Assembly: GCF_010093595.1 (NCBI RefSeq)
Contig: NW_022985472.1
Location: forward strand, 339,168 to 403,167
DNA length: 64,000 nucleotides
Source: Mytilinidion resinicola
Lineage: Eukaryota > Ascomycota > Dothideomycetes > Mytilinidiales > Mytilinidiaceae
Direction: 5' to 3'
The notes below the pieces were generated by a model. It was not told the DNA's origin. It saw nothing but the letters and a program-made list of their open reading frames with translations, and made no database searches. The translations under genes were made by a program, and so were the position numbers. This document shows, piece by piece, positions 1-10,577 of the stretch; the stretch's first letter is position 1, and each line of letters starts with the position of its first letter.

Positions 1-444
1 GTGAGACGTGTCTGATGACTGATGATCCCTCCTTGTTCTCAAAGCCGTTGTGCCGTCCACCCGTGGTGCACAAGTACGCGGGCACATGAGTCGTGAAAAC
101 GGAGTCCTCGAGTCAGTGTTCCGTGCCCGTCCACCGAGAACGGCCCACGGCCGATCAAGCCAAGTGTGAAGAGGGTGAGAGTCGCAGATCGACAGGAGGA
201 CGCCCCATGTGCCCGCAGCTGCATCCCTAGCGCAGCAGCCGGTGAGCCGCTCGCCTCGCCATTGCCATGACTGGCTCAGCTTGCTCTCCCCACGCCCAAT
301 GCGCAAGGGTCGGCACGGAACGCCCGCCGGTATCAAGCCCTTCCCTGGCACACCCTTCAAATCGCGTGGCCGGAGCTACCCCTCCTCCTACTCGAACTGC
401 TCGTTGCTTTTCCTGCATCCTCATCCACTGCATCCGCCACCACC
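1..444. other. Intergenic, no gene seen
   Basis: This stretch lies upstream of the nitrilase gene. I see no reading frame with family features on either strand. The last 80 bases are pyrimidine-rich and probably hold the nitrilase promoter and 5' leader. Confidence 0.5.
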
Positions 445-1545
445 ATGGCTCCCTCAAAGACCCCAAAGTTCAAAGTGGCAGCGGCCCACGCCGCGCCTGT
501 CTTCATGGACAAGGCTGCCAGCACTAAGAAAGTCATCCGTCTGATCGAGCAGGCCGCTGTCGACGATATCAAGCTCCTAGTTTTCCCCGAGACGTTCATT
601 CCCGGATATCCGGTACGCCCTGCCGTTGTTGCACATCCATACTGTACAAAGTCTTCCAGCTAATCCTTCCCGCAGTACTGGATAGAGTGCTACCCGCCCT
701 TGAAGCAAGTCGGGGCCCTTGTCAAGTACGCTGAGGAGAGCGTCGTCGTCGAGCCGAACGGGGAGGACGTGAGCGGTATCCAGGACGCCTGCCGCCGCAC
801 TGGTGTGGCAATTAGTCTGGGCGTGTCGGAGCGAATTGCGGGAGGCCACACGCTGTTCAATTCGCAGGTCATCATCGAATCCAATGGCAGCATCCTGGGC
901 GTCCACCGCAAGCTGCAGCCCACCTATTGCGAGCGTTATGTCTGGGCTCAAGGAGATGGCAGCACACTGAAGAATTGGCCACTCTCGCTGGGCTACAACC
1001 TCGGCGGCCTGGCGTGCTGGGAGCACACAATGAATGGCGCTCGACAAGCTCTCATTCAACAGAACCAGCACATCCATGCCGGTGCGTGGCCTGCGCTGTC
1101 GACCATGGCAGGATTCGAGGCTGTGGCCGACGCACAGATTGAAGCTCTGATGAAAACGCATGCACTCACCGCTCAGGTCTTCTGTATTACTGCGTCAAAT
1201 TACGTTGACGACACCTGCCTGGATTGGATGAAGGAGAACCTGGGCGAGCAGGATCTTGTCAAAGCTGGTGGAGGATGGTCGGCCGTGCTCCATCCTTTCT
1301 GTGCCTTCATTGCGGGCCCGCATACGGGAGCGGAGGAGAAGCTGATCCAGGGGGAGATTGATCTCTCGCAATTGGGTGGAGTTAAGGTCTGGGTTGATGC
1401 CGCGGGACACTATCAGCGGCCCGAGATCCTAAACTTCAACTTTGATGCACGGCCGTTGTGGGCAGATGAGAAAATCGACAAGTTTAGTTTGAAAGGCGCC
1501 AACACAAAGATTACCAAGGAAGAAACGGAGGGGAAACCAGAGTGA
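445..1545 (+). CDS. Nitrilase-family carbon-nitrogen hydrolase
   Basis: Two exons, 445-612 and 676-1545, joined by a 63-bp phase-0 GT-AG intron, give 345 residues, the usual nitrilase length. The family hydrolyses non-peptide C-N bonds, mostly nitriles to acid plus ammonia, through a Glu-Lys-Cys triad in the cytoplasm. All three residues are visible: Glu49 in LVFPETFIPGYP, Lys135 in HRKLQPTYCERYVW, and Cys170 in GGLACWEHTMN. The intron falls directly after the Glu motif, and splicing is needed to join it to the YWIECYPP segment. The ATG follows CCACC, a good start context. Cyanide hydratases share this fold and the CWEH motif, so the natural substrate (aliphatic nitrile, arylacetonitrile or cyanide) cannot be read from the sequence. 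No cluster partner lies nearby. Confidence 0.93.
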
Positions 1546-1983
1546 GGGAGCATCACGTGTATCTCACGTGATCCATGCCACACTGAGATCCTGGAAAGTT
1601 TTTTCTCTTTCACTACATCAATAACGAAACAATGAAACGCATTCTCGGCTTCTGCATCAGATTTCTGCAGGCAAGCGCAATTCTTCTCGAAATCGCGATG
1701 ATATCCGAAATTTGAACACGACGCACACCATACGGGCTCACAGATCATCCTTCTATGCATCAAAGCATGACTTCTCCACTCTCCTAAACCCTTTCTAGTT
1801 ATCGAGCAGCGCCTAAGCGTGATGCAATCGCAATGCAAGATTGTCATTCTGTGGAACGAATCTCCGCATCCCTTGCTTCCAGGCAGCAACTTCGACAACC
1901 TCCTTTACGTATATATGGACGTGCCTCGCTGTTTAGCTTTGCATTCTCAATGCAGCCATTTCCTGGTGGTCATAGCTCTTGTC
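1546..1983. other. Intergenic, 3' flank of nitrilase
   Basis: Holds the nitrilase 3' end and the approach to the next, decayed gene. CACGTG/TCACGTGA boxes lie just after the nitrilase stop (about 1555-1572). Nothing else is supported. Confidence 0.4.
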
Positions 1984-3670
1984 ATGGCTTTCTCGGACAT
2001 CCCTTTGGAGCTCCTGCGCAAAATACTCAAGCAAGCCGTCCTAAAACGAGGACTACGGAGAAGATTGAGATTGAGACTGTTTGAATGCTGTATTCTATTT
2101 CAACGAGCTGATATTTTCTAGAGCTATTCGCCGATAAGGTCGAACAAGCTATATTCGCAACAGATCTTCTGGAGTCACGCAAACAGAGCAAATCGTCCAA
2201 AGATATGCCGAAACGGCTATACCATGCGTAGCTCCTCTCGAGTTTTCCGAGAAGAGAACAAATCGTCAAAGTTCACCATTTTGCCAGCGATCCACACAAC
2301 GGCACAGACTTTGTGTCGACGAAACAGCATCCCAGATCATGACCACAACACAAGGAGGACCTATTTAAAAGCTCTGTGTTTCTGCTTTGACCAACAGCTT
2401 TTTTTGAAAGAAGAAGTTTGGTCTAAAACACCACTTGCTGAAGACTTTCGTGTTACTAGCCGCCGACGGAGCGTCCAATCTGATGCTCCACTCGAATTTA
2501 ACGCTCTGATCGATGCGATGGCTGCGGCCGCTTTCGTGGGTCTGCTCGAAGTTGGTCCAAAGTCTATCTAGAGAGATCGAAGTCTATTTGCATCCTCCAC
2601 GGGAACTTCAGGGCCAAATCTTCGGCTGCCCGATCAAGGCCGCTGCTAAGCAAGAACATTACCACATTCTCGAGTTCCTCCTAGGGAATATTGACTTCTC
2701 GGGAAGTGGACCCCTATGGTCTCACCATATTCTAGACATACTCAATACAGCCGCTGAGACTTCTAATGATAAGCTACCCAGAGTAGCTTATTACAGCGCC
2801 AATCCCAAATGCCCCATAGTTCCGCGCGCGTGGGTCGGGAAGAATGAAGAGTGCTCAGCCAAGCTCCCTGAGTCAAATGTCCCGCCCTCTTTCAACGGCA
2901 TGTCCGGTCGCGACGTCTTCATCCAACTTTGGCATCTGCCCTCGCCATTCGAAGACCTCAAGACCAAAGCCTTATTCAAACTTTACCCAGTTCACTTCTC
3001 CTATTTTATCAATTGCACCACAGCCATAATCAAGTATCTCCTACAGCCCCGGGATTCCCGCAGCTTCGAAGAGCAAAACCGGAATATCATGAATAGAGAC
3101 GAAGTAATCGACCTTTTCTGGCTAGAGGCTTGCCGCAGTGGAACTCTGGAACTCGTCTCCATATTCCTGGCCCGCGGCTAGGAGCCCACGCCCCTGCATC
3201 TCCAGCATACGATCAGCAAGGGTCAGCTCGTGAAGACGCGGCTACTTCTGGATCATGGGCTCAAGCTCGAACCAGGAAAGCGAAAATACACTTACAAAGC
3301 TGACTGTATCACGTGCATTGTTGTTCCCACACCCCGTATCATCTTCGCAGTCCTGCTAGAGCGCACCGACTTCTTCCATCTACTACGCCAGCACGGAGCT
3401 GTACTCGGCAGCCGTCGGGCAGGCGGGCTCGCACTGCGGCTAGCGGCGGAGGAGGGGCTCAAGTCGATGGTCAGGCTGCTGCTAGAAGATGGAATTCCGG
3501 TCTTTGGCGCGAGTTGCGGGCTTTCGCCATTTGGTCCTTTCAAAGGCGCGGGCAACAAGAAGGCGTTGACCTATATTGGACATGGGGTGCGGCGTTTGCT
3601 TGTAGATGTGGGTGGGTTGAACAGGACGGATGATATGACGGATCGTATCTCCCCAATTTGTGAGAGCTGA
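1984..3670 (+). pseudogene. Decayed F-box/ankyrin-type gene
   Basis: The first frame opens with MAFSDIPLELLRKILKQAV, the F-box-like start of a fungal family that carries ankyrin-type repeats downstream. After about 35 codons the frame breaks. The expected continuation (LFADKVEQAIFATDLLES) lies in another frame from about 2123 and ends at a TAG near 2229, and no canonical splice pair that I tried joins the two. From about 2513 a frame carries ankyrin-like segments (IKAAAKQEHYHILEFLLG, LVSIFLARG) and is cut by TAG at 3179-3181. The same frame then resumes with EPTPLHLQHTISKGQLVKTR and runs to a stop at 3668-3670. The in-frame TAG inside an ankyrin helix pair, with homologous sequence on both sides, argues for a pseudogene rather than an intron. 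Unannotated introns could still explain part of the 5' disorder. Confidence 0.7.
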
Positions 3671-3803
3671 GGGATGGTATTCAAGAGAGAGTAAATGGAA
3701 TACACTGCTCACGTGCGTGGCCCTCACCATAACAAACACAGACGTCCGACCTTGGAGCGTAACTATATATATTAGATTGTTTTAACACATCTCAACTAAC
3801 AAA

Positions 3804-3870
3804 CAGGATAGCCCAGTTGGTACCGGCCCCACCACCTTACTTAGGACCGTGTTCGATTCCCAGCCTTGTC
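3804..3870 (+). other. tRNA-like sequence (pseudogene or SINE head)
   Basis: An A-box-like segment (ATAGCCCAGTTGG) and a consensus B box (GTTCGATTCC, 3851-3860) have tRNA-like spacing. The acceptor stem and T-stem pair poorly and the anticodon arm is not clear. It looks like a tRNA pseudogene or the head of a tRNA-derived short element, not a working tRNA. Confidence 0.35.
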
Positions 3871-4395
3871 AGACTCCTATTCGGAGAAACCCTTAGGGTG
3901 GCTACGCCTCCTTCACCAGCTGAAGAAGGTGGTGTTTTGCTCCTTGGATATTCTTTTATTCATTTTTGTTCTTCATGCTGGCCAGACTGTGTGCGTGCAG
4001 TGCAAGTGTAATTTTGAACCTCCAGGGCTTATCTGGCTGCCTCGTTATGACACTGTCCAGACACGTGACATACACGTGACTGTTACTTGTTGATCCCAAA
4101 CCTAAAGTTTTGGAGAGGGCATTGAAGCGAAGCAATAAGATATCCATAACTTACGGAATCAGCGAACACAATCTCCGTGCTATTCGACGAAATGTGATGT
4201 TGCGGCGCGTCATACGAATTTCCCAGCCCCCCGTCTCCCTAGAATGCTTTCAATATAGCCAATCAGCGCTCTCTAACCCCCGCAGCCATGCTATCACGTC
4301 TCACCAACCTTCACACTACATATATCCCACCCCCCTTCTTCCCACCACTATCATCTACTCCATCCGAATCCGATACTGCTTTGTCTGCAACGAGA
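3871..4395. other. Intergenic upstream of the Ada-type gene
   Basis: No gene seen. It holds repeated CACGTGAC elements (about 4062-4080) and a pyrimidine-rich leader before the regulator gene start. An in-frame upstream ATG at 4288 would add 36 low-complexity residues. I prefer 4396. Confidence 0.4.
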
Positions 4396-5573
4396 ATGTC
4401 CTTCACCACCCCTTCCACTCGCTGGGCCGCTCTCACGACCCGCGACCCCGCCGCTTACTCCGCGTTCATCTACGCCGTCAAGAGCACGAACTGCTATTGC
4501 CGTCCTACATGCCCCGCGCGACTGTACGTAGTTCTTCGCATTTTATAACTTTATTATTTCCCTTTTGATGTCACTTTCTTAAAGATTCGGTCTGGGAAGA
4601 TGACCGAAACGTGATTCAGGAGCTGAACATGCAAGCCTGCAAGTTTATGTTGTTACTCGGTCTGTTTTTGGACTATATGCTGACTTGGATGATGATCTCT
4701 AGTGCTCGCCGCGCAAATGTAGTGTTCTATTCTTCAGCGGCTGAGGCAGCGAAGGACGGCTTTAGGGCATGCAAGCGGTGTAAACCGGATGCTGGCGACG
4801 AGTACGTATTTCCCAAGACATGCATATACCCCCTTAACCTATCCACATCAACTTCCCCGAATGCTATTTCGGTGAATCAGGCTGCAGATACTTCCGGATG
4901 TGCCTTTCGTAGGATCATGCTGACTTGTCTGAACTCTAGGAAAGACGCTGCGGACATTGCGTTCGAAAAGGCCTGTTCGATCATCGTAGATGCTGTCGCT
5001 GAAGGTAAAGCAAGCGAACTGGGGTTGAAAGAGCTAGCCAAGGCCGTAGGACTGACGCCGAGATACTTCCATAAAGTCTTCAAGGACCGAATGGGTGTTA
5101 CGCCGGCGCAGTACGTGAAACTAAAGGGAGAGGAGATGTCTACGATAGGAGGATTGAGTGCACCACAAGAGGAGGGGAAGGAAGACCCACAGAGGGGACC
5201 GAGTGGAGGAGAGCAAGAGCTTGGATTCGATTTTGATTTCGGAGACTTGGTTAACGAAGAGATGATGGGTGGTGGGGAGGGCAGTGTGAGTCCTGAGGGA
5301 CATACGCCGCCGTTGCCAGATGGACAACCGGATGGCATCCTACCCGATGCGCTTGCCGATGCAGATAGGGAGAAACAGATGCCATTCTACTCAGCTCTTT
5401 TCACGTTTGATGAGATGGGCTTGGATTTGCTCGATCTGGGGACTTTCGGGGGTGTGGATGAAATCGAACATGCTTGGTTGAATATGGAGGACGACAAGAC
5501 TCTGAATTCTTTGGCTCCGTACGACTTCAACTCTGGAAACTATATGGATTCGAATCCTTTCATCATTCCTTGA
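4396..5573 (+). CDS. Ada-type zinc/AraC-HTH DNA-binding regulator
   Basis: Three exons, 4396-4523, 4703-4801 and 4940-5573 (introns 179 and 138 bp, both phase 2), give 286 residues. The N-terminus is the Ada metal-binding domain: NCYCRPTCPAR across the first intron, then FRACKRCKP, providing the Cys ligands that in bacterial Ada take a methyl group from DNA phosphotriesters. An AraC-type helix-turn-helix follows (LGLKELAKAVGLTPRYFHKV with FKDRMGVTPAQYVK). The rest is an acidic, Gly/Pro-rich tail. There is no O6-methylguanine methyltransferase domain with its PCHR active site, so by family knowledge this resembles fungal Ada-like regulators that act as DNA-binding activators of the alkylation response. 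The role in this organism is inferred. The splice joins restore the RLARRANVVF and DEKDAADIAF family segments exactly. Confidence 0.88.
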
Positions 5574-5805
5574 AAGGCATGGAGTTTGCCTTTCGGCAGA
5601 GGACCTCCTCTGCACGGACGGCACTTTTATGACTCAAAAGTCTTTTCCCAGGATTCGCCAACGATGACACACAACGGCAAACCCAAATGTCGAGAAACCA
5701 CTGCAGATGAGCAGACAACGCTGTCTCCACGATATTCCCGCCCCACCACCTCTCCTCAGGCCTATCTACCCTCTCATTCCCACCGACATCAAAATCACAA
5801 GATTC

Positions 5806-5903
5806 GCCCGGTTAGCTCAATCGGTAGAGCGTGAGACTCTTATCATAGCTCCATGGCAGTGAAAGCAATCTCAAGGTTGCGGGTTCGACCCCCGCATCGG
5901 GCT
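5806..5903 (+). tRNA. tRNA-Lys(CUU) with intron
   Basis: A complete cloverleaf: acceptor GCCCGGT pairs with ATCGGGC, the D arm is TTAGCTCAATCGGTAGAGC, the anticodon stem is TGAGA/TCTCA, and the T arm is GCGGGTTCGACCCCCGC. The loop reads CTCTTA-intron-A with anticodon CTT at 5839-5841. The 25-nt intron (5843-5867) sits at the canonical 37/38 position, as in nuclear tRNA genes. Internal A and B boxes are intact. Confidence 0.95.
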
Positions 5904-8049
5904 CAATTCCCGATGAATAGCAATCTCATCATCTTTTTTTTGCATTTTTCTCAAGACTGTTCATTGCTCTAGACATTAGTGGAAGAAGAGGTTGAAAAGT
6001 TATTTAGATGTCTACGCTAAAATACGCGTACAAGAGCATGTAGCAGAATGACGAAATGTCTCATTTTTTATCCTTTCAACTGAAGGCCCCCTCGCACAGT
6101 CGACAATCATGAATTTCCTATGTTTCCGTTTCCGCAAACTAACTCTCTACCCTCTACCCTCTAATCCAGACAGCCATTAAAAGTCGTCGCCATCGTCCAC
6201 TTTTCGGGATCAACCCGATTCTCACGCCGCCGCCTCCTCAAACACTCCGCCACGTGCAATTCACATTCCTGCCTTCAACCGCCCATGAATACAATGTTGC
6301 TTTTGCTCCCAGGGCTGATTCCGAGCCTTTGTTTCGTAAATTACTTGGTAGATGGGGACACATGTAGGGGTTAGAAGGGCCTCCGGGGTGGCGTGGTCTA
6401 TTGATGGGCCAAGTTGATGCGGTCTTCTAAGTGAAAATTAGGGTCTTCAGTAGCGCAGCAAAGACAACATAGAGTTGTCTAGACTTAGTTCTTCTCCTTT
6501 CGTGTTGATCCCGAGAGGCGGAACGAGCTGATGACGTTATCGTGTGTTTATTATCGTGCGATTCTCAACGACTGGGAGCAGCAGTTCTCTGCTATCTCAG
6601 TGCAAGGGTATCAATCACGACTATATCCTCACGCGCTAATCGCTTCAGTATACACCTTATGAACTAGTCGATTATATGTAGTCATACGTCGTCTATCTAC
6701 TCGGTGTGACAGGACGGCCGTAGGGAGGAAGCGCTCGAACCTGGTCGTGATTCCATTAGCTTGATGTTCGCTAAGATTGAAGCGATCAAATGTGTAATGC
6801 TAAGCGTGTTTCAGAGACCCGTAGTATAAGCAGCGACAGCACAGCATTTGTCGATACTGGCCATACCTTTTCCGGCTCTTCCTATAAGATTTCTTGAGGG
6901 TTGAAAACTTCTCATCATTGTACGCTGGGGTGGTGCTGGATATGGGAGAAATATATACGCACATGGGGAGCTGTGAAGGACTTGAGGATGCTCTGGAGGA
7001 TTTTAGATCGGTCGCTCCAGAGGGTGGAGTCTGGTGCGTAGAATCGAGATACGTTCTTCGAGGCTAAGGGTTAATGAAGCTTGTCCTGTAAGTAGCTGTT
7101 GAGTTTGAAGAGGTTCCGTCGATTGGGATGGCGCTGGCGGCATGGTTGCAGTGCCAGCTGGTCTTCAAAATTCTCCGAAATGGCTATTTTCAGGCCATCT
7201 CTCCTACCCAAAGCCCCGCATACTTCTTCCGATGAGTTTGATGCGGAGCTTGCACGATGATGCTATCGATGAGGATGAGACATTCAGTGCGATCTGAGCC
7301 CACGAGTGGCGCTTGAGTTGGAGAGCTGGGCTGGGAAGACGGTTCTGGTGGTGTAGAGTCGCGAAAATTTGGGAGTTGAGCGAAAGCCAAGAGCTCTGCT
7401 GAATCAGCAATGGGTCTGTGCGCACACTACTGGCCTGCTGGAGACATTTCATCATCATTCAATTATCATTTCATCACAATGCCATTGAAATGGCTTAGGC
7501 TCGCGATCCTCTCAAACTTCATTCTTGATGCAAATATGTGTGCAGTTTTCCAGCGTCGTTTGTAAAGACAATCGCTAAAGCTTTCTCATTGACGATGAAT
7601 TGGCCACCAGTATCTCCAGTCAACCCGGCTAGCTCATCTATATATGCTATCCAGGGCCCAGCGCCAGATGACGGCTTTGCGACGTTCTCAATGATCGAAT
7701 CAGGTATCCTTCGTCTGCCTTGGTCAGGAGTCTGCCTTGGTCAGGAGGATGAAACATGAGGCTGTGCTTTAGCCCCCAGAGACAAGGATCTGGAAGGCGT
7801 AGCCGCCGCGCTACTTCGTACACTACGTCTTATAGGCTAAATATCCCAGGATCGATCCTAGAGGAGCAAGTACTGCAGCTTTAGCGTAAGAAACCAGAGT
7901 GGCGAAGCAGCTAGTTGTAGAGATGTAACTCTGCCACTGCTGTGCCGTATGGCATCGCCCTCTTCCGATCTCTTAAGAATGCCTCCTACTCTTCTTCCCC
8001 TTCTGGCGTCTCGTCCTCCACTAGAAACATTTCTCTGGTTCTTTTCAAC
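5904..8049. other. 2.1-kb intergenic stretch, no gene seen
   Basis: All frames are short and lack family features. A T-run after the tRNA (from about 5934) is likely its Pol III terminator. A perfect 17-base tandem duplication (TCTGCCTTGGTCAGGAG) sits at 7714-7747. I see nothing else I can support. Confidence 0.4.
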
Positions 8050-8700
8050 ATGCGTTTAACACTGTTTGCACTCTCTGTGCTTCAAACTCTATGCCTTATA
8101 AGCCCCACGCTTGCCAACAACACGCCAAACAATATCCAGCTCAACAACCAAGCCAATGGTATGAATCTTTCTCATAATGTTTTCGATGTCTTGTCATAAT
8201 CTTATGTCGTTCAAGGAAATCACGTCGAAAAGACCCTGGTTCCTCGTATAGTTATTCCAGAACCGAAACCAATCGAACCAATTGACCCCCCGGCTCCCAA
8301 CGAGAATCCAACCGAGAATCCAAATGAGAATCCATTTGGCACTCCAAATGAGAACCCAAAAGAGAATCCAAATGAGAATCCGAATGAGAACCCAGATAAC
8401 CCCAAACCCAAAACTGAGGACCCTGAACTCCCTGACGCAGGCTCTACCTCCGGAAATCCGACAGCTACGCAGGATTTCAACAATGGAAATCCTACGCCTA
8501 TTTCTATATCAGCCGGAACTATCGGGACCACACGCATCTCGGCCGCATTTGCTACGAATACCCTATCAAGTGCCCCAGTGACTAATTCGGCGACTTCTTG
8601 GCCTAGAATCTTATCTATGAGCGGCCGCGCGGCGGTGTATGCCATCGTGGGATCTGTTATGCTCGTCAACTATGGCGTAAACTGGCTGCCAGCGCTTTAA
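8050..8700 (+). CDS. Small secreted, probably anchored protein with Asn/Pro repeats
   Basis: Two exons, 8050-8158 and 8216-8700 (57-bp intron, phase 1), give 197 residues. The N-terminus is a clear signal peptide (MRLTLFALSVLQTLCLISPT, cleaved after TLA). The middle is a low-complexity tract of four-residue steps around ENPN/ENPT/ENPK, about eight copies, then a Ser/Thr-rich stretch. The C-terminus is hydrophobic (AAVYAIVGSVMLVNYGVNWL) after a small-residue SGR, which fits a GPI-anchor signal or a tail anchor. It is likely a cell-surface protein. No family is recognised. The repeat is made of near-identical 12-base units, so copy number may vary between strains. Confidence 0.72.
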
Positions 8701-8838
8701 GTGACTACCTTATCTTTCCTCAACCTCGACCCTCAGCATCAGCTTCACCATCATCAAATCACAACATCAGCCAACGCCTCCTTCCTACATCCATTCGTAT
8801 CTACGACGATCAATTCGAGCCTCATCAACGTTATCAAC

Positions 8839-10577
8839 ATGGACAAAGTACCGCAAGAAGTCGTAGAGGAGATCCTCTTTCAGCTCGTCCCACCAGAAGA
8901 CCGCGACCACGCGCGGTCATGGCCCCCAAGTACGGAGTCGGCGGTCAAAAATGGAATAGAGACCAAATGCGTTCCGTAGTCTCGATTTTCGCGCAGCTGG
9001 CAGTACACAGTTGAGCGGCAGACTTTTCGCGACATTCATTTCACCAATGAAGAGATATCCGACGTGGTAAAACTTCTGCAAGATGGCCCAAAGTACCGTA
9101 TCGGGTTTATTCGAGTCATTCGATACGACATCATTCTCCCGTCATCCTCTGATGAGCAATGCATAGAAGAGGAACCAAACGAGGATCAAGATATTAACAA
9201 CAGAGTATTCATGCGGGCTCTCAGCGATCTGTTCAGTGTTCTACGAATGCTGGAGGATGCTGACAACGGTACCGTGCGACGAACCCTCGTGCTGCGAGAT
9301 GTTTACTCCAAGTCTGATAAAGACTGGTTCCGTGGATTAACAGAAATGACTTCGCATGGGTACCCTAATGAAGACACTAGCAGATGTTCAAAATACCCAG
9401 ATGGTACCTTCAGCAAAAGGTACCAGTTCTCGCTTCTTCGCCCTACGAAAGTCGACGAGCTGCCAACCCTCCTATCCATCGACAACCTGTTTTTTCTGCC
9501 GTCGGCTTCTAACCGATATGTCGAACGTGCCTCTTGTATGGCACTTGCGACCAAATTTCCTAACTTGGAAAATTGGGTATGGGAGGACACTGAAGGAAAT
9601 TACTTGGCTGCCCGAGAGCGGCGACAGCCACGAGAAGGCAAGCCTAACATCCCCCGACATCCACACACACACATCGATTCTGATCCGCCTAGACTTCGCC
9701 AATGCCCTCAATGCTGCCACAAATCTGTCTCCGTACCGTCCGATGGATATTCGATCACCACGGAAGAAGTATCTACTCTAAGCAGACCGATGTGGCAATC
9801 ATCGACCGCTGTTCCAGTTCTCCAGACTCACTCAGCCTCGCCCTCCACGCGTTCATGCTTCGATCTCCCAAACTCAAGTCATTCTCAGCCCATGGCGCTT
9901 CTCTCTATATCTCCCGACTTTTTCTGGCCGCCGAGTATGCACCTTACCACGCCCTCCTTCTCTCCGCTCAATTTTGTGCGCTTCACTATCAACCACATCC
10001 GCCCAGGGGCGAACACTACTTCAAGCGGGGTCCACCTCCACTCGAAACGCTGACTACCGGACCTCGTAACCATTCCCCTTCACCACGTCCGCGCAACCAC
10101 CCCAGCCCCGCCCTCCTCCGGCTCTTCACCAGCCTTGCCACCTTCGTCCTCCACTGCCCCACTCTCACCGGCGTCTCGCTGCGCTCCTACCGCATCCACG
10201 AACACGGCGATATCGGCATACTATACCCAGCGCGTGTCGCGCTGAAGTACTTAGACTATCCGGCGCCAGAGTGGCGCGATGAGCAAGTGAAGCGGCATTG
10301 GGGGATTATGGGCGACGAGCGGGTGCTGCTCTTCGAGGTTGGTCCCATGCCGAAGAATTGGGAGCCGGACCAGCAGGGCGAAATGTGGGGCGCGTGGAGG
10401 AAGGTGTTGAAGGCGGATAGTAGGATAGACGGCATAAAAGTGTTTATCAGGGGTGAGAATATCCCGGATGTCGGTGGTGATCAGTATTGGCTAAGGGGGT
10501 GGAATATGGCGGAGTGGGACTGGACGCCGAGGGAGGGGAACGAGGAGGAGTTATATAGGGACAGCTTGAAAGCGTAG
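8839..10577 (+). pseudogene. Decayed F-box family gene
   Basis: The start MDKVPQEVVEEILFQLVPPE is a fungal F-box N-terminus. The frame meets TAG at 8977-8979, and the same frame continues directly with SRFSRSWQYTVERQTFRDIHF, the normal next block of this family. After about 9650 the expected segments lie in different frames: IRLDFANALNAATNLSPYRP in one, SLALHAFMLRSPKLKSFSAH in another, SPDFFWPPSMHLTTP in the first again, and the C-terminal block LLRLFTSLATFVLHCPTL in yet another, running to a stop at 10575-10577. At least three frame changes plus a nonsense codon point to a pseudogene. A 36-bp intron ending at the TAG is possible but would be unusually short. The 3' frame remains open for 291 codons, so a truncated product cannot be excluded. 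Confidence 0.72.

Noticed and set aside
8220..8669. 149-codon minus frame with Phe-Gly-Phe-Ser repeats
   Set aside because: The repeat is the complement of the ENPN repeat in the secreted protein. The + strand has the signal peptide and intron.
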